The notes under the pieces are model-generated. The model was not told where the DNA came from. It did not search any database and saw only the letters and a list, made by a program, of their open reading frames with translations. A program made the translations under genes and the position numbers. A stretch of DNA of 40,727 nt from positions 1 through 40,727 of the forward strand of contig NZ_QLMH01000021.1 of assembly GCF_003259935.1 (NCBI RefSeq), in the 5' to 3' direction. Numbering within the stretch: position 1 is the stretch's first letter; each line of letters opens with the position of its first letter. The stretch comes from Paranoxybacillus vitaminiphilus (GTDB taxonomy: Bacteria; Bacillota; Bacilli; Bacillales; Anoxybacillaceae). Of this stretch, positions 18,577 through 26,305 are shown one piece after another.

Positions 18577-19149
18577 ATGTCCGTGATAAAAGTTGTGCAA
18601 ACAGCATTAAGATGGCTTTTCCCATTTTCAAATAAACATGAAATAGAAATTGTTGACCAGTTTCATGAACATTGCGCTGATGAGCGTATGCCAATCACAG
18701 TTGAAGACGTTAAATGGTATGTAGAGCAAGTCGAAAAAAAAGATCCGCACGCATTAAAAGGCATTAAATCAATCATCTTGTGCAATATGGAGCCTCAATT
18801 TCATCCGAATATTCGAGGAAGTTATACTCCTACAAAAAAAGGGGCAATTATTCGATTGTATGGAATGGCGTATTGTTCTAATGTTGATAAATATACGCTC
18901 GATTTTAATAATAGAGAAGAAATAAAATTAGGGTTCACACCTGTGCAAGCGAGAGACCTCATGCTTTCAACTTTAGGACATGAAATTGGCCATAATGTAG
19001 AATACAGAAGATCAGGCCGATTGTTTGGCGACGATGTTGAAAAGTTTTGCGATCAATACGCAGATGAATTGAATATTGTTGTAGACCCTGAGCGTAGTGG
19101 GCAAGGGAAAGTGGTTTACGTTGACGATATCCTCCTATCGCGAGTTTAG
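18577..19149 (+). CDS. Putative zinc metallopeptidase (HEIGH motif)
   Basis: A 190-aa protein with the zinc-protease signature STLGHEIGHNVEYR (His-Glu-x-x-His at about residues 135-139) and a downstream acidic segment (FCDQYADELN, ~160) that may give the third zinc ligand. There is no signal peptide; the N-terminus VVQTALRWLFPF is mildly hydrophobic. I chose the ATG at 18577, ten bases after AGAGGTGAG, over a GTG inside that sequence. It is the last of the PIN, EESLR and protease run and could process one of its neighbours; that link is inference. The SLH-CAP gene begins 41 bases downstream. Confidence 0.7.
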   Translation: MSVIKVVQTALRWLFPFSNKHEIEIVDQFHEHCADERMPITVEDVKWYVEQVEKKDPHALKGIKSIILCNMEPQFHPNIRGSYTPTKKGAIIRLYGMAYCSNVDKYTLDFNNREEIKLGFTPVQARDLMLSTLGHEIGHNVEYRRSGRLFGDDVEKFCDQYADELNIVVDPERSGQGKVVYVDDILLSRV

Positions 19150-19190
19150 TAACGATTTTGGAAAAGAATGCTTAGAAGGAGTGACTCCAT

Positions 19191-20213
19191 GTGAATATGA
19201 TAAAGCGTGTAGCCGCCATTATTGTCACCTTATCTTTGTGTTTTACATTATTCGTAATGAATGGCTCAGCCCAATCCAAATTTAAAGACATTCCTAACAA
19301 CTATTGGGCGAAGAAAGAAATTGAAGAACTAGTATCCAAAGGGATTATCAATGGATATCCAGATGGCACTTTTAAACCTAACCAATATGTTACGAGAGCA
19401 CAAGCCGCCGTTATCGTTGGTAAAGCGATGCAAATCAACACGAAATACCGCCCAAATCCGGGATTCATAGATGTCAAATCGAAAGATGCTGCTTATCCAT
19501 ATATTGCGGCTTTAGTGGAACGTGGGATTTTTTCGAAAGGAAAGAAGTTTAATCCTAATAACTCATTAACACGGGAACAGTTGGCAAAGATTTTAGTAGA
19601 AGCATTTGCTTTACAAGGTACAACAAAAACAGAGTTTAAGGATGTTCCGAAAAATCACTGGGCATATAAATATATCAATACGCTAGTAGCAACAGGAATT
19701 ACAACAGGCAAAACATCTGACAAATTTGACCCGACTGGAAAAGTAACAAGAGCGCAAATGGCGGTGTTTGTAAAACGAGCATTAGATTACCAAGAAAAAC
19801 AAATTGCTAATCTAAATCCTTTTGTGAAAGAAGTAGTATCTTTGGTTAATAAAGAACGTGCAAAAGAAAAACGTCCTCCATTAAAGTTAGCGTTAGATGT
19901 AACGAGAGTTGCTCAATTGAAAGCCGAAGACATGAGAGATAACGATTATTTTGCTCATGTTTCTCCGAAATATGGAGATCCACGAGATATGTTAAGTAAA
20001 TTTAATGTATACTATCAGTACGCTGGCGAAAATATTGCAGGTGGTCAAAGGACCCCAGAAGAAGTAATGACTGATTGGATGAACAGTCCGGGGCATCGGA
20101 GTAATATTTTAGACCCAGTTTATACAGAGATAGGTGTTGGAGTTGTTGAAATAGGAAGTATAGGAGAGGGGCAATCGGTATATTATTGGGTGCAAATGTT
20201 TGTAGCAAGATAA
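19191..20213 (+). CDS. Secreted SLH-CAP protein (S-layer homology plus CAP/SCP domain)
   Basis: A 340-aa exported protein. The signal peptide covers about residues 1-27 (RVAAIIVTLSLCFTLFVMNGSA). Three SLH domains follow at about 30-75, 92-138 and 149-195 (FKDIPNNYWAKKEIEELVSKGIINGYPDGTF pattern, shortened here to its family hallmark YPDGTF), which anchor proteins to pyruvylated wall polysaccharide. A CAP domain of the YkwD type covers 212-338, with YFAHVSP, GENIAGG and SPGHRSNIL. The GTG start follows AGAAGGAGTG. A degenerate copy of part of this gene lies at 29797-29958. The role of bacterial CAP proteins is mostly unknown. Confidence 0.9.
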   Translation: MNMIKRVAAIIVTLSLCFTLFVMNGSAQSKFKDIPNNYWAKKEIEELVSKGIINGYPDGTFKPNQYVTRAQAAVIVGKAMQINTKYRPNPGFIDVKSKDAAYPYIAALVERGIFSKGKKFNPNNSLTREQLAKILVEAFALQGTTKTEFKDVPKNHWAYKYINTLVATGITTGKTSDKFDPTGKVTRAQMAVFVKRALDYQEKQIANLNPFVKEVVSLVNKERAKEKRPPLKLALDVTRVAQLKAEDMRDNDYFAHVSPKYGDPRDMLSKFNVYYQYAGENIAGGQRTPEEVMTDWMNSPGHRSNILDPVYTEIGVGVVEIGSIGEGQSVYYWVQMFVAR

Positions 20214-20245
20214 TTATTCGCAATCTCCTATTCTTTATGTTCTTC

Positions 20246-20272
20246 ACACGGGGCTTTGGCTCCGTGTTTTTG
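20246..20272 (+). terminator. Terminator of the SLH-CAP gene
   Basis: ACACGGGGC pairs with GCTCCGTGT, followed by TTTTTG. Confidence 0.85.
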
Positions 20273-20369
20273 TTTTGCATATAACAACCGATAAAAAGCA
20301 GGATTGGGATCTTCAAAGTCTAAATGATGCTCAGTAAGCGAAATAGCGTAAGACAAAGGAGGAATTCTC

Positions 20370-20594
20370 ATGTCAGCACTGCATTCACTGATTACATGGG
20401 CAGAAAAGGCTTCAGACGTTTGTTTGCTGCTGTTTGTTTTTATACTTATAGTTGCACTTGCTGATTTATTTATTAATCTTTGTTTTAAAAATTTGTCTAA
20501 AACGGAGGTTTACAGATACGTGAAGTATGTTATTGGGATTTTAATTTTATTATCGATTTTTTGCATAGTTATTTATTCTTTTTTAATGATTTGA
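20370..20594 (+). CDS. Small membrane protein (74 aa)
   Basis: Not recognised. Two transmembrane segments are visible: VCLLLFVFILIVALADLFINL and YVIGILILLSIFCIVIYSFLMI. AAAGGAGGAATTCTC before the ATG is a strong ribosome binding site, so this short gene is likely real. It is followed about 110 bases later by a hairpin terminator. No conserved motif is seen. Confidence 0.6.
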   Translation: MSALHSLITWAEKASDVCLLLFVFILIVALADLFINLCFKNLSKTEVYRYVKYVIGILILLSIFCIVIYSFLMI

Positions 20595-20701
20595 GCAGAA
20601 GGAAAACGATAGAAGTGGAATTAAGTGTCTTATTAGTTTAATTACTTTGATCATTTTGTATTACATTCGAGATTTACTGAAATGACACACGAATTAAGGT
20701 A

Positions 20702-20742
20702 GAGAACAGTGGGCTTTTTAAGGCTTAACTGTTCTTTATTTT
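20702..20742 (+). terminator. Terminator
   Basis: AGAACAGT pairs with ACTGTTCT, with an internal GGGCTTTTTAAGGCTTA, followed by TTATTTTATT. Ends the small membrane-protein unit. Confidence 0.65.
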
Positions 20743-20851
20743 ATTCATGAGGATATGATATAAGACTTTTGTGATAAATACAGGTAATTTTCTATGAATA
20801 TGTAAACATATAAAGTAAGAGATGAGTTATTAAGAGGGGAGGGAACGGACA

Positions 20852-21217
20852 ATGAAATACACAGTAGAAGAATTAATCGAAATTAATTTTCTGTACAAAA
20901 ATTCTGCATTGAAAAGTGTTGTAGAGATTGAGCCGTACAAAAAGGTATCTTTGGTACTTAAAACAGTAGAAGGAACAGTTTTGCACTGGGTCTTGCCGTA
21001 TTTTGAATACATACAGATTAGTAAGAATTTTTACATAGAGGAAATTCCGATGTTAATTGATTTATTTAAACAAGATATCATTTATGAAATCATAAAAATT
21101 CCAAAGTATAACTACTACAAATTAAATTTTCGGGAAATTAAAAGGGACTATATATTGCAGGAAAAAGTGTTTCGTTACGTCATGAGTAATTATTTAATGG
21201 AAACGAACCGTAATTAA
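20852..21217 (+). CDS. Protein of unknown function (121 aa)
   Basis: Not recognised. A soluble, tyrosine- and lysine-rich protein (IKIPKYNYYKLNFREIKRDY) with an N-terminal helix MKYTVEELIEINFLYKN. GAGGGGAGGG about 10 bases upstream gives a strong start. No membrane segment or known motif was found. It has its own terminator about 200 bases downstream and appears to be a single-gene unit inside the accessory region. Confidence 0.6.
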   Translation: MKYTVEELIEINFLYKNSALKSVVEIEPYKKVSLVLKTVEGTVLHWVLPYFEYIQISKNFYIEEIPMLIDLFKQDIIYEIIKIPKYNYYKLNFREIKRDYILQEKVFRYVMSNYLMETNRN

Positions 21218-21560
21218 CAATAAGTGGTTCAGGCAGAGAGCGAAGACCAGAGCCGTTTGCGTTGAATTTAATGAACTTTATAAAATAAATTCCACTAATA
21301 AATGAAATGCATATCTATAACACAGAAGTTCTTCCTTTACATATGGAGAGATTTCAAGAGTTTATTGTAATGTATAATTTCCAACCTAAACACTAAATAC
21401 ACTTTGATAAACAGTAGCAGTTCATCGTAACCAATAATTGTGATGAACTGCCTTTTTGTTTGTAAGAAAAGATTGAGTGTAAGTTCTCGCTACTTACTAA
21501 TTGTTTAAAATGTTCTTTATTAGGAAAATTTAGTAATAAAAAGCATGCGGAGGAGTATGT
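21218..21560. other. Non-coding gap with a terminator at 21418-21457
   Basis: CAGTTCATC pairs with GATGAACTG and is followed by CCTTTTTG, a clear intrinsic terminator on the plus strand. A 27-codon frame beginning at about 21307 has no ribosome binding site. Nothing else is seen. Confidence 0.65.
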
Positions 21561-21773
21561 ATGAGGATACTCTCTAAAATTTCTTTTTATGTTTCAGTGA
21601 TTTCTAGTGTAGTTCTTTTATCAGCAATTGTGTTGGATTTAGCAATTAATAAACAAAGATTGTTTAATGCTAAGGAGTATTTACAATGTTTTTTATTAAT
21701 TCTGATTGCAATTACAATGAAGTTTATAATAATTCCCTATTATGAAAGGAAGAAGGGGACAAGGGATGTCTAG
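21561..21773 (+). CDS. Small membrane protein (70 aa)
   Basis: Not recognised. Two transmembrane segments are visible: ISFYVSVISSVVLLSAIVLDL and YLQCFLLILIAITMKFIIIPY, with a basic C-terminus (YERKKGTRD). GCGGAGGAG seven bases upstream is a good ribosome binding site. It resembles the 74-aa membrane protein at 20370 in size and topology but not clearly in sequence. Confidence 0.6.
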   Translation: MRILSKISFYVSVISSVVLLSAIVLDLAINKQRLFNAKEYLQCFLLILIAITMKFIIIPYYERKKGTRDV

Positions 21774-22158
21774 TGATTTTCATCTCAGTTAACGGTGCTT
21801 ATTAGTTATGTAATTTGTCTTAACAACTTCAGATAATAGTCAACAAATAGCGATTGTTAGCAATTATTCACAATCATTTTAATTGTTGTAATGATTATTT
21901 TATTATTCGTGGAAGTAGTTGATGGAATTTTTTAACAAGAAAAAGCGAAGAAATAAATCAAGAAGAGGTTGTTTAACGGAAGATTGAAAACGGGGCAATC
22001 GCTCCGTTTTTAATTTTTTATAGGCGTTGTCTTTTGCAAAAAGGACAAAATAAGATATGTGTTGAATGTAATAATATATAGTAAATACTACAAAATTTCG
22101 ATATGTTATACATAAAGTAAGTTCTACTGTTATAATCGTATTTACGGAGGTGACGATA
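21774..22158. other. Non-coding gap with a terminator at 21987-22011 and the AlbA_2 gene promoter region
   Basis: AAAACGGGGC pairs with GCTCCGTTTTT, an intrinsic terminator. A short hydrophobic frame ending at about 21931 (IILIVVMIILLFVEVVDGIF) lies before it but has no convincing start. The last 150 bases are AT-rich and hold the leader of the next gene. Confidence 0.55.
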
Positions 22159-23826
22159 TTGAATGAAATAGAACTAAAAAAATTATTGGATGAGTTTAGA
22201 AGCCTCCCCTCCGAAAATGAATGGGTAGAGTTTAAAGAAGCCAAGAGTAATTTCCATTTTGATGATTTAGGTGAATACTTTTCAGCGTTGAGCAATGAGG
22301 CTAACTTAAAAAATCAGCCTTATGGGTGGCTTATTTTTGGAGTAAAAGATAAAAATAAAGAAATTGTTGGAACACAATACAGAGAAAATAGAGCAGATTT
22401 AGATCGCCTTAAATATGAGATATCAAGGCATACAAACGATGGATTATCGTTTGTTGAGATTTATGAACTTTTTTATCCAGAGGGCAGGGTGATTATGTTT
22501 CAGATTCCTGCTGCGCCAAAAGGAATGCCAACATCTTGGAAAGGTCATTATTTTGGCCGAAATGGTGAGTCGAAAGGTCCACTCAGCATACAAGAAATCG
22601 AAAGTATTCGCAATCAACGTATGAAAGAAGATTGGTCGGCTGGGATTTGCCCCGGTGCTACGATTGACGACTTAGATAAAACCGCCATTGAGAAGGCAAG
22701 AGAAGAGTATAAAAAGAAGAATCCGCGTTTAGCCGAAGATGTCGATAAATGGGATGATATAACGTTTCTGAATAAAGCAAGGGTAACGATTAACGGACAA
22801 ATTACAAGAGCAGCCATTATATTGCTTGGTAAACCTGAATCCGAACATTTTTTGGCGCCGGCTGTTGCAAAAATGACATGGATTTTGAAAGACGAACATA
22901 ATATTGAGAGGGACTATGAGCATTTTGGACCGCCATTTATTTTAAACACAAATGAACTTTTTGCAAAAATCCGCAATTTAAAATATCGCTATATGCCGGA
23001 CCAAAGTTTGTTCCCTATTGAAGTGAATCAGTATGATCCTTATGTCATTCGTGAAGCGTTGCATAACTGTATTGCTCATCAAGATTACACTCTTCAAGGA
23101 CGAATTAATGTTGTTGAAAAACCAGAGGAATTAATTTTTACAAATCTTGGTGAGTTTATTCCTAAAACGATTGAGAATGTGATTGAACGTGATGCACCTC
23201 AAGAATATTATCGAAATCGCTTTTTAGCCGAAGCAATGGTCAATCTGAATATGATTGATACAATTGGTTCGGGAATTAAGAAAATGTTTTTAGAGCAACG
23301 AAAAAGATTCTTTCCAATGCCAGATTATGATTTAAGTGAGCCAAATAAAGTTAAGGTAACTATTTACGGCAAAATACTGGATTACAACTATACTCGCATG
23401 CTGATCAATCATACAGATCTGGATCTCAGCGTAGTGATTGCATTAGATAAGGTACAAAAAAAGCAGCGCATCACACAAGAAGAAGCAAAGAAATTAAGGG
23501 CATTAAAATTAGTGGAAGGCAGATATCCAAACCTATATGTTTCCGCTAAAATTGCTGAACTTACAGGAGATAAGACTACTTATATTAAAAACAGGGCTTT
23601 TAACAAAGAGCATTATAAGCAGATGATTATTTCGTTTTTGCGTCAGTATAAAGTGGCAAGTAGGAAAGATATTGATGATTTGTTGCTAGATAAACTATCT
23701 GATGCTCTTGATGAGAAGCAGAAAAGAAAGTACATCGGCAATTTGCTTCAAGAAATGTCTAAAAAGGATAAAACCATTGTCAATCAAGGATCTACCCGCT
23801 ATCCGAAATGGGTATTAACTAATTAG
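22159..23826 (+). CDS. AlbA_2 (Schlafen-type) domain protein with RecG-like/HATPase_c_4 region
   Basis: A 555-aa protein. The N-terminal AlbA_2 domain (about residues 12-140) shows EWVEFKEAKSNF, a YGWLIFGVKD strand and HYFGRNGESKGPLS, typical of the Schlafen AlbA_2 fold. A middle region (about 275-400) has the HATPase_c_4 pattern of 'RecG-like' regulators: IREALHNCIAHQDY and DTIGSGIKKMF. The C-terminal ~110 residues look like winged helices (AKIAELTGDKTTYIKN, SRKDIDDLLLDKL). These proteins are called ATP-binding transcriptional regulators and also occur in defence islands. TTG at 22159 is best placed after GGAGGTG; a GTG three codons earlier overlaps it. The gene is directly followed by an array of TTAGTTA heptamers. 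Confidence 0.85.
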   Translation: MNEIELKKLLDEFRSLPSENEWVEFKEAKSNFHFDDLGEYFSALSNEANLKNQPYGWLIFGVKDKNKEIVGTQYRENRADLDRLKYEISRHTNDGLSFVEIYELFYPEGRVIMFQIPAAPKGMPTSWKGHYFGRNGESKGPLSIQEIESIRNQRMKEDWSAGICPGATIDDLDKTAIEKAREEYKKKNPRLAEDVDKWDDITFLNKARVTINGQITRAAIILLGKPESEHFLAPAVAKMTWILKDEHNIERDYEHFGPPFILNTNELFAKIRNLKYRYMPDQSLFPIEVNQYDPYVIREALHNCIAHQDYTLQGRINVVEKPEELIFTNLGEFIPKTIENVIERDAPQEYYRNRFLAEAMVNLNMIDTIGSGIKKMFLEQRKRFFPMPDYDLSEPNKVKVTIYGKILDYNYTRMLINHTDLDLSVVIALDKVQKKQRITQEEAKKLRALKLVEGRYPNLYVSAKIAELTGDKTTYIKNRAFNKEHYKQMIISFLRQYKVASRKDIDDLLLDKLSDALDEKQKRKYIGNLLQEMSKKDKTIVNQGSTRYPKWVLTN

Positions 23827-23986
23827 TTAAACTTAGTTTTAAATTAGTTATAGGTTTAGTTAATAAAATTAGTTATAAAAACCGCTCGAATATTGTTTTT
23901 ACGCGATTTTTCCATTAACTAATTATTAACTAATTATTAACTAATTAGTTATAGGAATAGTTATTGTTAGTTATAGGATTTAGTTA
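23823..23986. repeat. Array of ten TTAGTTA heptamers in direct and inverted orientation
   Basis: Exact TTAGTTA begins at 23823, 23844, 23856, 23869, 23945, 23967 and 23980. Its reverse complement TAACTAA begins at 23916, 23927 and 23938, the last three spaced exactly 11 bases. The first copy overlaps the stop codon of the AlbA_2 gene. An 11-base period close to one helical turn and ten copies in 165 bases suggest a protein-binding array. It is not a CRISPR: units are short and unevenly spaced. Confidence 0.85.
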
Positions 23987-24020
23987 AAGACATCGGTTCA
24001 ATTTAAACCGGTGTCTTTTT
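23986..24020 (+). terminator. Terminator after the heptamer array
   Basis: AAAGACATCGGTT pairs with AACCGGTGTCTTT, followed by TTTT. It ends the AlbA_2 transcript, which therefore includes the heptamer array. Confidence 0.85.
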
Positions 24021-24215
24021 AATATTTACCAAAGAGTTTAAAACATATTCTAGAATTTGGAGGTTTTTGTCTGAATATGTTGAATCTTTATTTGTAAAGA
24101 AGTAATCACCTATAAAGAGGCTAAAGGTAGAATTTCTTTATTCAACTTAGCCTTTGACAGAAACAAAAGTTGACACAATGAAGCCCTAGGAGGAGAAAAA
24201 ATCCGGGAGGCTAAA

Positions 24216-24659
24216 ATGTGGAAAAATTTAGTTATGTCTGTTATAAATTTTGTTAGAAATTTTAAAGATACCTCTACACTTAAATATTTTAAGAAGAAAG
24301 TTGAAATGGGGGATATAATGCAGCACATTTTTAAAAAATTAGAAGAAGATAAAGCAATAAAAAAAGTGATATATATGCTTATGGCCATGGGATATGCATA
24401 TTACGAGGTTAGACAGATTAGAGAAATTTTTAAAAAGGACAGTTTTAGGGAGATTGCTAAACCTGCAATTAAAAGGATTAGTTATGAAATGAAGGTAAAT
24501 ATGATTACTGAACAAGAAATTGCAGAATTTATCTATAGAGAAGAACCTTACTTAGGTTATCTTTACTTTGAAGCAGGTTACGATATATCAATTTTAATTA
24601 TTATGTTTATCTATCGGAATGGTTTGAACCTATTAGATATTTTTTTAATACCACTGTAA
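24216..24659 (+). CDS. Protein of unknown function (147 aa), perhaps the 5' part of an interrupted gene
   Basis: Not recognised. A lysine-rich protein with amphipathic helices (YFKKKVEMGDIMQHIFKKLEEDK) and a hydrophobic end (ISILIIMFIYRNGLNLLDIFLIPL). The ATG has GGGAGG five bases upstream. The stop TAA at 24657 is followed in the same frame by open sequence up to 25403 with no clear new start, so this may be the first part of a 395-codon gene broken by one nonsense codon, or two adjacent genes whose second start is hidden. It starts a same-strand group ending with the nuclease-like gene at 25424. Confidence 0.6.
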   Translation: MWKNLVMSVINFVRNFKDTSTLKYFKKKVEMGDIMQHIFKKLEEDKAIKKVIYMLMAMGYAYYEVRQIREIFKKDSFREIAKPAIKRISYEMKVNMITEQEIAEFIYREEPYLGYLYFEAGYDISILIIMFIYRNGLNLLDIFLIPL

Positions 24660-24809
24660 CAAATTCCTATTAATGCTGATAAACGATATCGTATTACGAA
24701 AATCGAAAACAATTATGAAGTAAATCATCAGGGGCTATATTTCGAAGATTTTTATTATTATTACAGTCCTCTATTTTTTGTAAAACGAAATGCAAAAAAT
24801 CCTCCTCCA

Positions 24810-25403
24810 TTGATTGAATCCCTAGTTAATCTTGAAAAAAAGGGGAATGATTTATGGCTCAGATTAGATAACTCATTGCGTATAAAAAAGGAGGACTATT
24901 CTCCCTTTTACCGCGAATTTTTTGAAATTTATCAGGGAAGAGAAATCAATTTAAACGACATTCAATTTCCTTTTAAGAAAGGTGAATTTGAACCCTTCTG
25001 TGTTTATAATCCTAAGACTATGAAAAAAATCCAATTTAAAATTTCGCATAGGAAGGATTCAGAAAAATGGATTGAGGCTGAAGAGTTATGGCCAATTAAG
25101 GAAGATAAAAAACAAGACTGGTACTTAACTCGCTATTTTCATTCCATTTATGATGACCAAAATCACATTTTTGTTCATGTGGATGGTTCATTTAATTTTT
25201 ATACGCAAGAGCAATATAAGGTTAGAATTAATCAAAATATCAATGCACATGCGAGGTTCCATGAAAAAATGTGGCTTGTAGAAGGAGAAATTAGTATTGT
25301 TGATTGGGGAAAACTCCTGTTAAATTTTTTTGATGATCCGGACCTTATTCTTGATGCTCTTAAAGGAAATTTAGTAGAAGAAGTCTTTGAAGATTATAAA
25401 TAA
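24810..25403 (+). CDS. Protein of unknown function, perhaps the 3' part of an interrupted gene
   Basis: Not recognised. The frame is open from 24660, directly after the stop of the previous gene. From 24810 (TTG, no ribosome binding site) it encodes 197 residues rich in aromatic and charged residues (WYLTRYFHSIYDD, FVHVDGSFNFYTQEQYK, IVDWGKLLLNFFDDPDLILDAL). There is no in-frame ATG near the front, and the upstream open part (QIPINADKRYRITKIENNY) looks like ordinary protein. This favours a nonsense-interrupted gene, or stop read-through. The next gene begins 21 bases later. Confidence 0.5.
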   Translation: MIESLVNLEKKGNDLWLRLDNSLRIKKEDYSPFYREFFEIYQGREINLNDIQFPFKKGEFEPFCVYNPKTMKKIQFKISHRKDSEKWIEAEELWPIKEDKKQDWYLTRYFHSIYDDQNHIFVHVDGSFNFYTQEQYKVRINQNINAHARFHEKMWLVEGEISIVDWGKLLLNFFDDPDLILDALKGNLVEEVFEDYK

Positions 25404-25423
25404 TAGTTATAAAAGGTGAAACA

Positions 25424-26026
25424 ATGTTTAGCGAAAAAATTCATAAAGAAGTAGATAGTGCTATAAAAAGGGTTTGGTTGGAAGACATCAAAAAAGATTA
25501 TTTGCAGCATAGTTTATTGAAAGAGGATTCATTGAAAAATGCTTTTTATTATCACTTGAGAAGACGATTAGGCGACCATTATTTATTGGATAATCATTTA
25601 AGGATCTATACGGAATTTTATTATATGGGATTACGAGCAGACTTAGTTGTTGTAAAACTGAATGAAAATCCGGGGCAAAATGGCCACTTGAAAAACGATG
25701 TTGCCGAAATCATTGCAGCGATTGAAATGAAATATAAATATGATTTATCAGATAAACCATTTCTAAGTGACATTGAAAAAGTGCGAAAAAGTATTGAAGA
25801 ATATAAAATAAATGCTCTCTATTATTTAGCATTTATCCATGAAGTCGAATATGAGGCGAATTCAACATTGTCTTGGATAGATATAGAAAAATCGCCTTGG
25901 GCAAAAGGGAGAGTCGTTGAATTGAATGGCTATTTTGTTACCGAAAAACAAGAGCCTGTTTGGGAAGTTGTTTCTTATAACGGACTAAACGAAGATATAT
26001 TTAGGGAAGGAAATTATAGCCGATAG
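25424..26026 (+). CDS. Putative PD-(D/E)XK nuclease-like protein (200 aa)
   Basis: A 200-aa protein with the layout of a restriction-endonuclease fold: E64 on the first helix/strand (IYTEFYY), D73 (LRADLVVV) and E101-x-K103 (AAIEMKYKY) on the following strand, then a helix with KVRKSIEEYK and a strand NALYYLAFIHE. These would be the metal-binding D and ExK residues. AAAAGGTG precedes the ATG. It is 21 bases downstream of the 24810 frame, so the three frames form one unit ended by a strong terminator. Substrate unknown; a defence role is inferred from fold and surroundings. Confidence 0.6.
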   Translation: MFSEKIHKEVDSAIKRVWLEDIKKDYLQHSLLKEDSLKNAFYYHLRRRLGDHYLLDNHLRIYTEFYYMGLRADLVVVKLNENPGQNGHLKNDVAEIIAAIEMKYKYDLSDKPFLSDIEKVRKSIEEYKINALYYLAFIHEVEYEANSTLSWIDIEKSPWAKGRVVELNGYFVTEKQEPVWEVVSYNGLNEDIFREGNYSR

Positions 26027-26138
26027 ATACTGTGAGTTTATATATATTGATAAATTGGACATGATGAAAATCAAAAGAATTTCTTTTATAACTAACTAAT
26101 ATGTTAGTGCAATAAGGACAAAGCAAAATTAGGATATT

Positions 26139-26176
26139 AAAAAACGCTAGGGGTGTTATAATCCTAGCGTTTTTTG
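26139..26176. terminator. Bidirectional terminator between convergent units
   Basis: AAAAAACGCTAGG pairs with CCTAGCGTTTTTT around a short loop, with A and T runs on both sides. It lies between the plus-strand 24.2-26.0 kb group and the minus-strand operon ending at 26306. Confidence 0.9.
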
Positions 26177-26305
26177 TTTGTTAATTTTATCATGTTTACA
26201 ACAGTTGAGAATTAGATTTCTATTTCGTGTGTTTTTAGTAGTCTTATAGGTTTATACTGAATGAGATATGAACTAATTTATCGTTAGATTGCTTTGTAAT
26301 CTCTA

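Noticed and set aside
21302-21395. 27-codon frame (MHIYNTEVLPLHMERF)
   Set aside because: No ribosome binding site and no recognisable family; too short to support.
21860-21931. Short hydrophobic frame resembling a type I toxin or a YjcZ-type peptide
   Set aside because: No convincing start or ribosome binding site.
23823-23986. CRISPR array
   Set aside because: Units are only 7 bases, mixed in orientation and irregularly spaced, and no cas genes are present.
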